A stretch of DNA of 12,542 bases from CAZQLE01 sp964593905 (GTDB lineage Bacteria > Chloroflexota > Anaerolineae > Anaerolineales > Anaerolineaceae): NCBI GenBank assembly GCA_964593905.1, contig CAZQLE010000113.1, positions 1 to 12,542 of the forward strand, written 5' to 3'. Below the pieces are notes generated by a model. That model saw only the letters and a list, made by a program, of their open reading frames with translations. It was not told the DNA's origin and made no database searches. A program made the translations under genes and the position numbers. Within the stretch, counting starts at the first letter, position 1. Each line of letters opens with the position of its first letter. Shown one piece after another: positions 1 through 6,757 of the stretch.

Positions 1-60
1 ATCAACCTGTCTTCTCTCTTTTTCCCTGGACCCGTTGAGCCATTGGTTCGTGTCCTGTTC

Positions 61-75
61 TGCCGGCAGCCGGCA
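61..75 (-). terminator. Hairpin just downstream of the PAS gene, possible terminator
   Basis: A perfect 6-bp inverted repeat (TGCCGG, loop CAG, CCGGCA) lies 13 bp past the stop of the PAS gene on the minus strand. No T-tract follows on that strand, so it is not a textbook intrinsic terminator. It could be a weak terminator or an mRNA 3'-end stabilising hairpin. I see no gene in bases 1-60. Confidence 0.35.
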
Positions 76-87
76 CTGGCAAGACGA

Positions 88-570
88 TTAGCTATCCTGG
101 CTTAATTCGTCCAGGAGGCGCCGCTCACCCTGCAATTTTCGAATTTCGGTGACATTTTGGGTAACTTCCATGGTTCCAAGGAATTTGCCCTGCCCGTCGC
201 GGACTGCAAAGTAGCGGATATGGATAAACTGGCTCTCCTGCTCCTGGGGTTTTGTCTGGATCCAGAATTCGGCCGTGTCTCTTGCTCCGGTGCGGAAATC
301 TTCCAGTATTTTAAATACGATTTGCACACTATCGGGGTGGTGGCAGTTCATCACATTTCGGCCGATGATATCCGGCGTGCGCTCGAATACCCGGTTATTT
401 CCGCCGGAATAAAAGCGCACATCGTTGGCTTCGTCCACAAAGGTGACATCCACCGGCAGGTGGGTGAAGATCATTGCAATTTGCTCCGGTGTCATTGCGC
501 CAACCTGCAGCGGGATACGATTTGCGCTTTGGTCTTCACCCGTGCTGTCGAAGTTTTGAGATTCTGACAT
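88..570 (-). CDS. PAS-domain protein (DUF438-type PAS), single-domain sensor
   Basis: This 160-residue soluble protein has one PAS domain, about residues 30-145. The stretch with FVDEANDVRFYSGG (44-57), GRNVMNCHHP (70-79) and the FWI...IHIRYFAVRDGQGKFLGTMEV segment (102-136) is typical of the PAS domain found at the end of DUF438 proteins. The CHHP region is where such proteins usually read CHPP, and a heme or other cofactor role is possible but not shown here. There is no kinase, HTH or cyclase domain, so it would have to signal through a partner or bind a small ligand. The ATG at 570 is chosen because GGAGG sits 8 nt upstream. A TTG at 585 is in frame but overlaps that ribosome-binding site. 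It appears to be a single-gene unit, with 229 bp to the next gene upstream. Confidence 0.8.
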   Translation of the reverse strand: MSESQNFDSTGEDQSANRIPLQVGAMTPEQIAMIFTHLPVDVTFVDEANDVRFYSGGNNRVFERTPDIIGRNVMNCHHPDSVQIVFKILEDFRTGARDTAEFWIQTKPQEQESQFIHIRYFAVRDGQGKFLGTMEVTQNVTEIRKLQGERRLLDELSQDS

Positions 571-615
571 GTGCGTGTCCTCCAATTATGATTAAAACAA
601 GATACCCGGATAATT

Positions 616-632
616 TGCACCCAATTGGTGCA
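616..632. promoter_or_regulatory. Operator-like dyad upstream of the PAS gene
   Basis: A 6-bp perfect inverted repeat (TGCACC, CAATT, GGTGCA) is centred about 54 bp upstream of the PAS start codon, within the expected promoter region. The size and symmetry suit a dimeric repressor site. No regulator is encoded nearby, so this is inferred from symmetry only. Confidence 0.3.
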
Positions 633-732
633 TTCAGGCTGATTCAATTGCGTTCTATCTTACCCCATTTTTTGATGAAACGGACCGGATTTGCGAATGG
701 GTTTCTGGCTGCCGCGCTGCGCAGAAGCCTGG

Positions 733-773
733 CAGGTTGTGCGGTGGCAACTCATGTTATGGATCACAACCTG
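733..773 (-). repeat. 9-bp inverted repeat downstream of the CPBP-like gene
   Basis: CAGGTTGTG at 733-741 and its exact complement CACAACCTG at 765-773 are separated by 23 bases. The nearer arm is 27 bp past the stop of the CPBP-like gene on the minus strand. It may form a transcript-end hairpin, but the long loop and lack of a T-run make terminator function uncertain. The rest of the 571-799 gap shows the dyad at 616-632 and no gene. Confidence 0.3.
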
Positions 774-799
774 GTCTGAATGAGCGCAGCGGCCCAGAA

Positions 800-1495
800 T
801 TACTTGCCAGCCAAATGAAACAAATAGGGAAGAACGGAGTAATTTGTCCAGAATATGGGCACCAAATTCAATAATAAATGCGGGATAAAGGTAAACACCA
901 TCTGGCGGGATTGCCTCCACACCAGGATGTGCAGGAAGCCGGAAAGCGATGTGAGGAGAATAAAGAGGGTGCCGAAAAGGGTGCCAGATTGTACGGTAAA
1001 TAAGAATTGCACCCAGAATTGGGTATGGATTAGACCGACAAAGGTCGAGAACAGGAGCAGCCCGATTATACGGTAAGCGGTGGTGACTTTTCTGGGATAC
1101 AGGTCCCAGGCATCAAACAGGTAGATCCAGAGGATTTGCTCGGTGGCCGCGTTGAGCGGCGCCCAGACCAGGGCGGTCAACAACATACCAGGCAGTTGAA
1201 TTGACGGATTGACGATGGGCGACAGCCAGGCACAGACCAGGCAACCCAGGATCACAGCGACATTCAGATAGAACGAAAGCGGCGGTCGGGCAGGAAAGGG
1301 GTTGCGGTAGCCGCTTGCCCCGCGCCTCCACTTGACCAGGCCCCAGGCCAGACCGTAATAGAGCAGCATGGGCAGGAAAGCCCCGGTGCGGGAGTATAAG
1401 AAGCCAGCCGCGAACGGCAGCGCTAGGGTTATTCCAACGGCCAAAACGAGGTCGAGTTTTGCGGGTTCCCAGGTTTTTTCCATTTTGCCTTTCAT
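800..1495 (-). CDS. Multi-pass membrane protein, diverged CPBP (CAAX protease-like) family
   Basis: This 231-residue protein has about seven hydrophobic segments, for example near residues 14-34, 38-54, 75-95, 100-125, 142-158, 170-192 and 200-217. Three spots resemble the CPBP/ABI intramembrane protease motifs: ATEQILW around E119 in place of EExxxR, FVGLIH ending at H157, and HLLLN (H206-N210), which fits HxxxN exactly. The second Glu and the Arg of motif 1 are missing (Q120 and I124), and the Phe-His spacing of motif 2 is off by one. The enzyme may therefore be inactive, or the family assignment may be wrong. The start could be the ATG at 1495 or the one at 1483, which is preceded by AAAGG. 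Substrate and role are unknown. Confidence 0.6.
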   Translation of the reverse strand: MKGKMEKTWEPAKLDLVLAVGITLALPFAAGFLYSRTGAFLPMLLYYGLAWGLVKWRRGASGYRNPFPARPPLSFYLNVAVILGCLVCAWLSPIVNPSIQLPGMLLTALVWAPLNAATEQILWIYLFDAWDLYPRKVTTAYRIIGLLLFSTFVGLIHTQFWVQFLFTVQSGTLFGTLFILLTSLSGFLHILVWRQSRQMVFTFIPHLLLNLVPIFWTNYSVLPYLFHLAGK

Positions 1496-1598
1496 TTGTA
1501 AAAATTCTCAACGTGGAGTGGATTGTTTTGCACAGCAGGCAGCGGGTTGGACGGGAACCCCCCGATGAATGGGACAAGGCTGAGATCTGCGCACGGTT

Positions 1599-2099
1599 TC
1601 AGGCTTCAGCCTGGGCTAAGAGACTTTCAATCGCCCCAATAAATTTGACTGTCTGCTGCTCAATTTGTTTGGTCAAAACTTCCAAATTGTCAAAATCCGG
1701 GTTGTCGACCAAAACATGTTCCACAATAAAATCAATGCCTTTTTCTGGAGCCACAATTTTGTATTGGTCCCAGTGGTTTTGCCGGATGATTTCCCAGTAT
1801 TTTTTCAGGACTTGCTTGTTTTTGCCCGACAGCCAGATTTCAAAGCAGAATGGGTCATACAGAAATACGATGGCGATCTTTAGCTCTCTATCTTTCAAAG
1901 ATGCGGGGATGATGGAAAAATACGTCATATCCATATAGCCGTAATACATACTCCCGGGTATGGCATAGTGAGGGTATTGATTGGCAAAGTGATTCTTTAA
2001 ACCCTGCATATATTCGATCAGGCCCTGATAAGCTTTTTGAATTGTCCCCTTCTGCAATTGTTTTTTATACTCGAGCATATTTTCTTGCAGCGATTTCAT
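1599..2099 (-). CDS. DUF7000-like protein of unknown function
   Basis: This is a 166-residue soluble protein without signal peptide or membrane segment. From memory it matches the small family now called DUF7000: an N-terminal helical part with EYKKQLQKGTIQKAYQGL (residues 10-27), then YYGYMDMTYFSIIP (52-65) and LKIAIVFLYDPFCFEIWLSG (73-92), and a helical C-terminus. Members are near 160 residues, so this copy is full length. No catalytic motif is apparent and I assign no function. The ATG at 2099 has GAGG 10 nt upstream, and the stop is TGA, which shows that TGA is used as a normal stop codon in this genome. It lies 49 bp downstream of the lipoprotein gene on the same strand. Confidence 0.7.
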   Translation of the reverse strand: MKSLQENMLEYKKQLQKGTIQKAYQGLIEYMQGLKNHFANQYPHYAIPGSMYYGYMDMTYFSIIPASLKDRELKIAIVFLYDPFCFEIWLSGKNKQVLKKYWEIIRQNHWDQYKIVAPEKGIDFIVEHVLVDNPDFDNLEVLTKQIEQQTVKFIGAIESLLAQAEA

Positions 2100-2148
2100 G
2101 TTCTTGACCCTCTGATTTTTTTGGACCGGGCCGGAGAGGCAGCCTGAT

Positions 2149-2760
2149 CTATGGATTGAATTTCAACGTCGCCATCATCTGCTCAAACAGGGCGACATCC
2201 TCTTCGCGCAGGGGCAGCGTTTCGGTCATCCTGTGCGTGGGCAGGCCGCGGGCATCCACGGCAAAGAGAGCGAACGAGTAGAAAACATCCCCCTTCTGAA
2301 TCACATACCGCAGATATTGCTGATAGCCCATGCCCCCGATTGCCCCCAGGTAATGGCCCAGCATTCTTTTGGCGGGCAGCCCGGCGATGGAAACATCGGT
2401 GACCTGGTCTACGGCTGGTCTGTCACCGGGCTGCTGCATGGGATCAAAACTGTCAACCCCCCAGAATACCTGCGTGCCAATCAAACCAAAATGTGCGGCA
2501 TATTCCGTTACGACCCATGCGGCGGGGCGCTCCAATGAAAACCCCGCGGCTTCGTTGGTGTAAAGCTCGGGCGAGGAGGGGGTTGCCGTTGCGGTTGCAG
2601 TGGGTTCAGGCGTGGCGGTGGGGGGCAGCGTTGACGGCGTAAGCGTTGGCGGAACCGGTGTTGGAAGGGGCGTTGAGGCCGGAGCCGGAGCAGGGGCGCA
2701 CCCGCCGGCCAAAACGGCCAGAAAAACCAGCACCCTGACAGACAAAATTGACTTTTTCAT
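2149..2760 (-). CDS. Predicted lipoprotein with Thr/Pro-rich linker
   Basis: The 203-residue product starts with a signal peptide ending in LAGG-C, Cys21 being the likely lipidated residue. The -3 residue is Ala rather than the usual Leu, so the lipobox is not ideal. A low-complexity linker of Ala, Pro and Thr repeats (about 22-63) follows. A globular domain begins YTNEAAGFSLERPAAWVV (residues 67-84), a pattern seen in surface domains of the PsbP-like type. It would be anchored on the outer face of the membrane. The linker style is common in Anaerolineae lipoproteins. The gene sits 55 bp after the DinB gene and 49 bp before the DUF7000-like gene, so co-transcription of the three is possible. 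Function unknown. Confidence 0.75.
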   Translation of the reverse strand: MKKSILSVRVLVFLAVLAGGCAPAPAPASTPLPTPVPPTLTPSTLPPTATPEPTATATATPSSPELYTNEAAGFSLERPAAWVVTEYAAHFGLIGTQVFWGVDSFDPMQQPGDRPAVDQVTDVSIAGLPAKRMLGHYLGAIGGMGYQQYLRYVIQKGDVFYSFALFAVDARGLPTHRMTETLPLREEDVALFEQMMATLKFNP

Positions 2761-2815
2761 GGCCCTGCCCTGCCTTCTTTGCTTTGTTCTGCGGCGGCGC
2801 CGCTCTTTCTAAATT

Positions 2816-3400
2816 TTACTGAAATTCAATCCCCAGCAGGCTGGCGATCACTTCCATCTCGCCCACATGCTGCCACGAATGCGTCAGCCCAAAGGTGAGC
2901 AGACATTTGCCTTTGCTCCAGCCAAGATAATTTTTGACAAACCCCTCTGCCCCGCTGTGGGCCAGACCCTCGGTCACCATGATCTGCCGCAGGCGATCTT
3001 CCCCCAGGTCTGCATCCAGTTCTTCCCGATGCAGCGTTTCAACAATCTCGCGGGTGCGCTGCTGCACTGCCTGTGAATACCCTTGCAAGGCAGATAAATC
3101 GATGCGGCGGTTCAATTCGTCCACCTCGGCCGGGCTCATCCCGCTGCCGTGATGCCGCCAGGGCAGGTTCATTTGCCCGGCCCAGTGCCCTTCATCCAGC
3201 ACCTGGGGCCGGTTGGCCACAAAGCGGTTCAGGCCGGCATCTTCAGCCCGCGCCACATGCCATAGGTTCCAGGCAATGGAGTTGACGCGTGGATGCGGCC
3301 GTTGGCGCATTTGTTCATGCGGCACCTGCTTCCAATACCCGTCCAGATATATATTGTAGAGCGGATCATAGCGCTGCAGAAAGAGGGTGGAGATCATCAT
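2816..3400 (-). CDS. DinB-family (DinB_2-like) four-helix protein
   Basis: This 194-residue all-helical protein resembles the DinB/YfiT metalloenzyme superfamily. The family's metal-binding histidine triad is visible as H48 in SIAWNLWHVARAED and as H174 and H178 in LTHSWQHVGEME. Characterised relatives are divalent-metal-dependent, and some are thiol S-transferases. The substrate here cannot be read from sequence. Two adjacent ATGs (3400 and 3397) are possible starts and the Shine-Dalgarno sequence is weak. It is followed after 55 bp by a lipoprotein gene and preceded by the MerB-like gene 99 bp upstream on the same strand. A GC-rich hairpin (GCGGC-GGC-GCCGC) lies between its stop and the lipoprotein start. 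Confidence 0.78.
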   Translation of the reverse strand: MMISTLFLQRYDPLYNIYLDGYWKQVPHEQMRQRPHPRVNSIAWNLWHVARAEDAGLNRFVANRPQVLDEGHWAGQMNLPWRHHGSGMSPAEVDELNRRIDLSALQGYSQAVQQRTREIVETLHREELDADLGEDRLRQIMVTEGLAHSGAEGFVKNYLGWSKGKCLLTFGLTHSWQHVGEMEVIASLLGIEFQ

Positions 3401-3499
3401 GGCTTTCTGGATGCTTTTTTATTGCCGTTTGGCTGCCCGGCGGTTTATGTAACCTGCCGCCGATTCTAAATTTTCGCTCGCGAGCCCTGTGCCACATGG

Positions 3500-4186
3500 C
3501 TAACCGGGGATATCAAACCGCCAAAAACTGGTATTCAGACCAAGTTTTTCAAAGATTGCGTGCGCTTCTGCGATTGAACGCCCCTTGAATTCGGGCGCGA
3601 GACGGTCTTGATACCATAGTTTCGAAAGTCCCCAAACCTGCTCAAGGGTGAGCAATTCTCCGGCAGGCATTTGCATTTGACCGCACCAGGCTTCAGCATG
3701 TTCTTTCGACCGAAAGAGCAAAATATTCGCTCAGGTAAAAACCAGGTCATCGTACCACTGACGACAGGGCAAGGGGAAATAAACCATGTGGTTTTTCCCG
3801 TCCACCACGCCCTGCTTTACCTCCAAATCCACAGTTTCTTGCGTATCGGGATACCCGGCTTTGATTTGCACATCCATGTTAAGCGCGGCGGCGATGCCTA
3901 CAGAATCCCAGGCGCAATTTGCCCACCACTGCTTATTTCCAGAGGTTACCCTGAATCGGGTCGGTATTGCTGAAAAAGGATTTGCGATGCGAATGGAGTC
4001 GGTGTCGGCTGCCAGGAAAATCATATGCCGTTCATGCAGTTTATGAAAGGAAGTGCGCACGGTTTCATTTTCAGCATTGAGCAAACCGGCAATTTGTTGG
4101 TAAGAAGGCGCTGCGCAATGATCGGCAAAAAAGCGATAGATTTGATGGCGGACTTTCAGGTCAAACTCAGAGATTGTTGTTTCCAT
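3500..4186 (-). CDS. MerB-like alkylmercury lyase family protein, candidate selenoprotein with in-frame UGA at codon 152
   Basis: Read through the single TGA at 3731-3733, this is a 228-residue protein, close to classical MerB (about 212). The N-terminal third (about 1-60) looks like a winged-helix-like segment, as in MerB. WWANCAWDSVG gives C91 and D94, matching catalytic Cys96 and Asp99 of E. coli MerB in spacing. DDLVFT-UGA-ANILLFRSKEHAEAW aligns with the MerB segment holding Cys159, with the UGA exactly at that Cys. C91-U152 spacing is 61 residues, against 63 in MerB. The frame after the UGA keeps family-like sequence to a TAG at 3500. GAGG lies 4 nt before the ATG. MerB cleaves carbon-mercury bonds by protonolysis. 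The substrate of this diverged homologue is unknown, and no merA, merR or mer transport gene is nearby. Alternatives are a nonsense mutation or two separate polypeptides. Confidence 0.75.
3699..3733 (-). promoter_or_regulatory. Candidate bacterial SECIS element: UGA plus downstream hairpin
   Basis: Downstream of the UGA at 3733-3731, 13 nt of spacer lead into a perfect 6-bp stem, UCUUUC / GAAAGA (3717-3712 and 3707-3702). The apical loop is GGUC (3711-3708). A C-A mismatch and two more pairs extend the stem to 3720/3699. The loop starts 19 nt after the UGA. In E. coli fdhF the loop is also GGUC and starts 18 nt after the UGA. The fdhF bulged U in the stem is not obvious here. The structure is seen directly; SelB binding is inferred. 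Confidence 0.65.
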
Positions 4187-4219
4187 AGGGCCTCAAGCTT
4201 ATGTTTTCTTTTGCGCCAG

Positions 4220-4251
4220 GGCCCAACGGTCTGGGTTATTGCGGTTGGGCC
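4220..4251 (-). repeat. 8-bp inverted repeat in the leader of the MerB-like gene
   Basis: GGCCCAAC (4220-4227) and GTTGGGCC (4244-4251) form a perfect stem with a 16-nt loop, 33 to 65 bp upstream of the MerB-like start codon. If transcription starts further upstream this would be a hairpin in the 5' leader. It could alternatively be an operator or a transcript-end hairpin for the EAD gene. Downstream on the minus strand comes an A-rich stretch, not a T-run. Confidence 0.3.
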
Positions 4252-4255
4252 GGGC

Positions 4256-4393
4256 GTGGATAAGGTTTGAGCGTGGAAAAAATCTCGAAAATGCCGCCCG
4301 CCGCGATACACTCGCAGCGCACTGCGCTGGGTGCAATGGTGGTGAGCGGCAATCTCACACGTCCAGTATACGCTTTGTTAGCCCGTTTGCCGC
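4256..4393. repeat. Intergenic repeat copy A (partner of 5763-5899)
   Basis: This about 138-bp stretch between the EAD gene stop and the MerB-like leader shares its two ends with 5763-5899. The left part is GTGGAT... then GGAAAAAA, CGAAAATGCC and GCCGCGA. The right end is GTTAGCCCGTTTGCC, compared with GTTGGGCGCGTTTACC in the partner. The middles differ and each contains its own inverted repeats, here CAGCGC-ACT-GCGCTG at 4315-4329. Similarity was judged by eye. Confidence 0.35.
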
Positions 4394-4418
4394 ACTTGAA
4401 ACGATGGAACCTTCACGA

Positions 4419-5729
4419 TCAGAACTCTACCGTGAAATCAAGGAGATGCACCAGTGCTGGACGTTTAGCACATGCTTCTTTGCGAAGAGTTTCTAACCGT
4501 TCTCGATATCTTTCTAAAAACCTGAATAGATCTGCTAATTTCTGGTCTTTCGATTCACCACTTAATTCTTCCCATTCCAGTTTTGTTGACTTCATAACCA
4601 GTTCTCGTAGTTCACTCTCGTTAAACTCACGAATTAATGCTTTCTGAAACTTGTCAAGATCATACGCCTGAAGCTTTGGTATTGCGTCATAGGTTTTATA
4701 AGAAATTATTTCTGGAAAAAGTCGTCTTAAATGTTCCCATGTATTTGAATTTACGAGTAATTGAGAAAAATGTTTTTGCAGAAAAACCACATGAAATGGT
4801 TTTTGTTTGAATTTTTTAAATAACGGTTTTACGGTTTTGTCCAAATCTATATCAACGCTGATACTTGGCGATAGCCCAATTTGAAGTTCAACCTTTCTCT
4901 TATCCTCTTGCCCTGTTTTCAAATGCAATTCTTTGGTGGTTAACTCCAGAACCTCTCTGATTGTCATAAGCGATTGAGAGATTTTGACAATATTGCCTGA
5001 TATAAGCGCTTTATCTGTTTCTTGAAGCCATAAACGAAATGCCCGACTCGCTTTTTCTTCTCTAAACTGCATGGCTACGGGAAGAATATCTTCACGTGAT
5101 GAACAATTTGCAAGTATTGTAGAACCAAATCCTGTGAATTCCAAAGCGTTCGCATGGAAAGAAAACGGTGCCAACGCTGCATTCACGGCTTCCAGTAATT
5201 TTTTATCAGCAAATTCTTTCATGAGAACTATGGCGGGAGAGGGGGTTCTCGCATATAAATTTTCTGCCAGGAATTTAGCGCGCTGAGGCGAAGGCCAGTA
5301 ATATGTGCCCAGCAGCCTTGCCAGTGCAGAATAATAAAGCGCTCCATCTTGAACAATGCCTGGTTCATCGTTCTTAACATCAAGATGCCAGGTATTTGAG
5401 AGGCTGAATTTGCGATTGTAACCCAGCCTGACCTCAGCCAGGATGGGGGCAATCGGTTTGAGCCCCCCAGATTCCATCCAAAAATGGGACCAATCTGCAT
5501 CAAACACCAGTTTATCGTTGGTAACCACCAGATCTAATAACTGCATTAGCGATACAAGTTTTTCCTGTAAAAAGCGCTGCTGTTCTTCTTCGCCGAATCT
5601 TGAGTAACTTCCCCGATACGAGTCAACACCAAAATACATCCTGTCGGATTCTTTATCAATGAGTCGACAGGCAAATTCTAATAACCAGTTATCCACAACG
5701 GTGGAACAAGAATTTGGGGTGTATTCCAT
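4419..5729 (-). CDS. Hypothetical protein with C-terminal effector-associated (death-like, EAD-type) domain
   Basis: This is a 436-residue soluble protein. Residues about 358-427 carry the pattern LDKFQKALIREFNESELRELV...LEWEELSGESKDQKLADLFRFLERYRERLETL...RP. That pattern is characteristic of the small helical effector-associated domains attached to NACHT/STAND ATPases, caspase-like proteases and other conflict-system proteins, where they act as adaptor domains joining effector to sensor. I recognise nothing in residues 1-355. It contains conserved-looking FWMESGG, GYNRKFSLSNTWHLDV and ALYYSALARLLGTYYWPSP segments and no signal peptide or membrane helix. The ATG at 5729 follows AGGA. The gene appears more AT-rich than the methyltransferase operon. 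No partner with a matching domain is in the window. Confidence 0.65.
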   Translation of the reverse strand: MEYTPNSCSTVVDNWLLEFACRLIDKESDRMYFGVDSYRGSYSRFGEEEQQRFLQEKLVSLMQLLDLVVTNDKLVFDADWSHFWMESGGLKPIAPILAEVRLGYNRKFSLSNTWHLDVKNDEPGIVQDGALYYSALARLLGTYYWPSPQRAKFLAENLYARTPSPAIVLMKEFADKKLLEAVNAALAPFSFHANALEFTGFGSTILANCSSREDILPVAMQFREEKASRAFRLWLQETDKALISGNIVKISQSLMTIREVLELTTKELHLKTGQEDKRKVELQIGLSPSISVDIDLDKTVKPLFKKFKQKPFHVVFLQKHFSQLLVNSNTWEHLRRLFPEIISYKTYDAIPKLQAYDLDKFQKALIREFNESELRELVMKSTKLEWEELSGESKDQKLADLFRFLERYRERLETLRKEACAKRPALVHLLDFTVEF

Positions 5730-5762
5730 ATTTGTTGTCCTGATGGTTTGTGCTATCTATAT

Positions 5763-5899
5763 GTGGATGGGCGTGTCTGAGAGCGGAAAAAACCCGCGAA
5801 ATGCCTGCCGCGAAGCGTGCCGCGCGCGCGAAGCGTCCCATACGTCAGGTGCACGGCATCCCGTAAGATCATCGGGATGCCGTGTTGGGCGCGTTTACC
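5763..5899. repeat. Intergenic repeat copy B (partner of 4256-4393)
   Basis: This about 137-bp stretch fills most of the gap between the EAD gene start and the CxxC protein stop. It shares its ends with copy A at 4256-4393. Its own centre contains the direct repeat CGCGAAGCGT at 5809-5818 and 5827-5836 and the long hairpin at 5852-5884. Its left end overlaps the region where the EAD gene promoter should lie, so part of the conservation may be promoter sequence. Confidence 0.35.
5852..5884 (-). terminator. Strong 12-bp hairpin downstream of the CxxC protein gene
   Basis: CACGGCATCCCG (5852-5863) and CGGGATGCCGTG (5873-5884) form a perfect 12-bp stem with a 9-nt loop. It starts 18 bp past the stop of the minus-strand gene at 5903. 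No T-run follows, so it fits a factor-assisted or U-less terminator, or an mRNA stabiliser, better than a classical intrinsic terminator. Confidence 0.5.
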
Positions 5900-5902
5900 A
5901 AT

Positions 5903-6655
5903 TCAATCATAGAACGCGTGCGACATGAAAGCACAAAAGAACCCTGCATGCCCATCTCTAAACTTATCTGCAATTTCATTGGCGAGCATGCCCGGCAGCC
6001 ACAATTCTATTTCATATTGACCTTTGTCAAAAAAGTGACACCTTAGCTTTTCTGAATATTCTTTGCCCTGCCAGGTCAACGAGAAGTCATAATCAAAATT
6101 GGTCACAACTTTACCCGCTGCAACTATTTCGCGCACATCCTTGAAATATTGCGAGTTTTCCATGTCTGGCATGTGATAGCGTTTTAGGATTGAAAGCCAT
6201 TGTACACATCTTTGAATGGATTCCAACGAGTCAATCAAGAAGAACGCAGAAACAGGTGGTGAAGTCGTCTTTTTCATCGCCTCCGCATGCGCAATTGGAT
6301 CCCACTTGCTCTGCACGGTCGGACCCGTTGCCGGTACCTGTTTGCCGTCATCCGGGATATAAGGCTGTTTGGCGGTATTGACCGTTGCGCCCACAAGGAT
6401 GTCATTTCTCACAGAAACATCGAGCCAAAAGTCACGTTCACAATGTGGGCAGACAACATAGGCTTCATCATCGTAGTTCCCATTGTCTGGGCGCGTCTCG
6501 GGTGTTTTGACGCCCATGCCGTCCCAACGCAATGGGTCACCCATATGATAGTGGATCAATTCTCTCAAGCCAAATCGAAATTCAGCTTCCATCTCTGCCT
6601 CAATACCGCATCGGGGACAGGTGATATTCAGTATGAGGTAATTGAACACAGCCAT
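5903..6655 (-). CDS. Hypothetical protein with two CxxC pairs, zinc-ribbon-like N-terminus
   Basis: This 250-residue soluble protein has TCPRCG (C13, C16) and VCPHCERDF (C69, C72). Between them is a segment with FRFGLRELIHYHMGDPLRW (26-44) and DNGNYDDEAYVVCP. The paired CxxC motifs suggest one structural zinc site folding the first about 90 residues. The C-terminal part (about 120-250) is mixed alpha/beta with nothing I recognise. I know no function for it. The ATG at 6655 has AAGG 9 nt upstream. The 46-bp promoter-like box at 6680-6725 ends 24 bp upstream of the start. A 12-bp hairpin follows the stop. It is the third gene in the window driven by that repeated box, so it probably arrived with or shares control with the nuclease and propeller genes. 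Confidence 0.65.
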   Translation of the reverse strand: MAVFNYLILNITCPRCGIEAEMEAEFRFGLRELIHYHMGDPLRWDGMGVKTPETRPDNGNYDDEAYVVCPHCERDFWLDVSVRNDILVGATVNTAKQPYIPDDGKQVPATGPTVQSKWDPIAHAEAMKKTTSPPVSAFFLIDSLESIQRCVQWLSILKRYHMPDMENSQYFKDVREIVAAGKVVTNFDYDFSLTWQGKEYSEKLRCHFFDKGQYEIELWLPGMLANEIADKFRDGHAGFFCAFMSHAFYD

Positions 6656-6679
6656 TTATTTAGACCTTTGCGAAGACCG

Positions 6680-6725
6680 AACTATTAATGATACGGATTC
6701 CTGTTACGTAGCAATTTTGTCGTAT
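6680..6725 (-). promoter_or_regulatory. 46-bp promoter-like box, copy 1
   Basis: This box aligns without gaps to 7979-8024 (34 of 46 identical by eye) and 10601-10646 (39 of 46). On the minus strand it holds TATCAT (6693-6688) as a possible -10 and TTGCTA (6714-6709) as a possible -35, spaced 15 bp, which is short. The start codon of the CxxC gene is 24 bp beyond its end. A promoter is the simplest reading; the imperfect dyad TACG...CAATTTTG...CGTA could be an operator within it. Confidence 0.5.
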
Positions 6726-6757
6726 AACGGCAAGTGTTACCGGCAGGTGCGGGAATT

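Noticed and set aside
157..779. Plus-strand frames opposite the PAS gene and its leader
   Set aside because: No ribosome-binding site or family signal; the PAS protein on the minus strand explains the region.
1113..1577. 154-residue minus-strand frame overlapping the CPBP-like gene
   Set aside because: It is another reading frame of the same strand, has no recognisable motif, and overlaps a protein with clear membrane segments.
3731..3733. TGA reassigned to a standard amino acid in this genome
   Set aside because: TGA serves as the natural stop for the DUF7000-like gene (1599), the AlkD-like gene (12342-12344) and others, so general reassignment does not fit.
3500..3750. Frameshift in the MerB-like gene, or a separate short gene beginning near 3721
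   Set aside because: Both halves are in the same frame (4186 and 3721 differ by a multiple of three). Only the TGA interrupts them, and the TTG at 3721 lacks a ribosome-binding site and would leave out the catalytic region.
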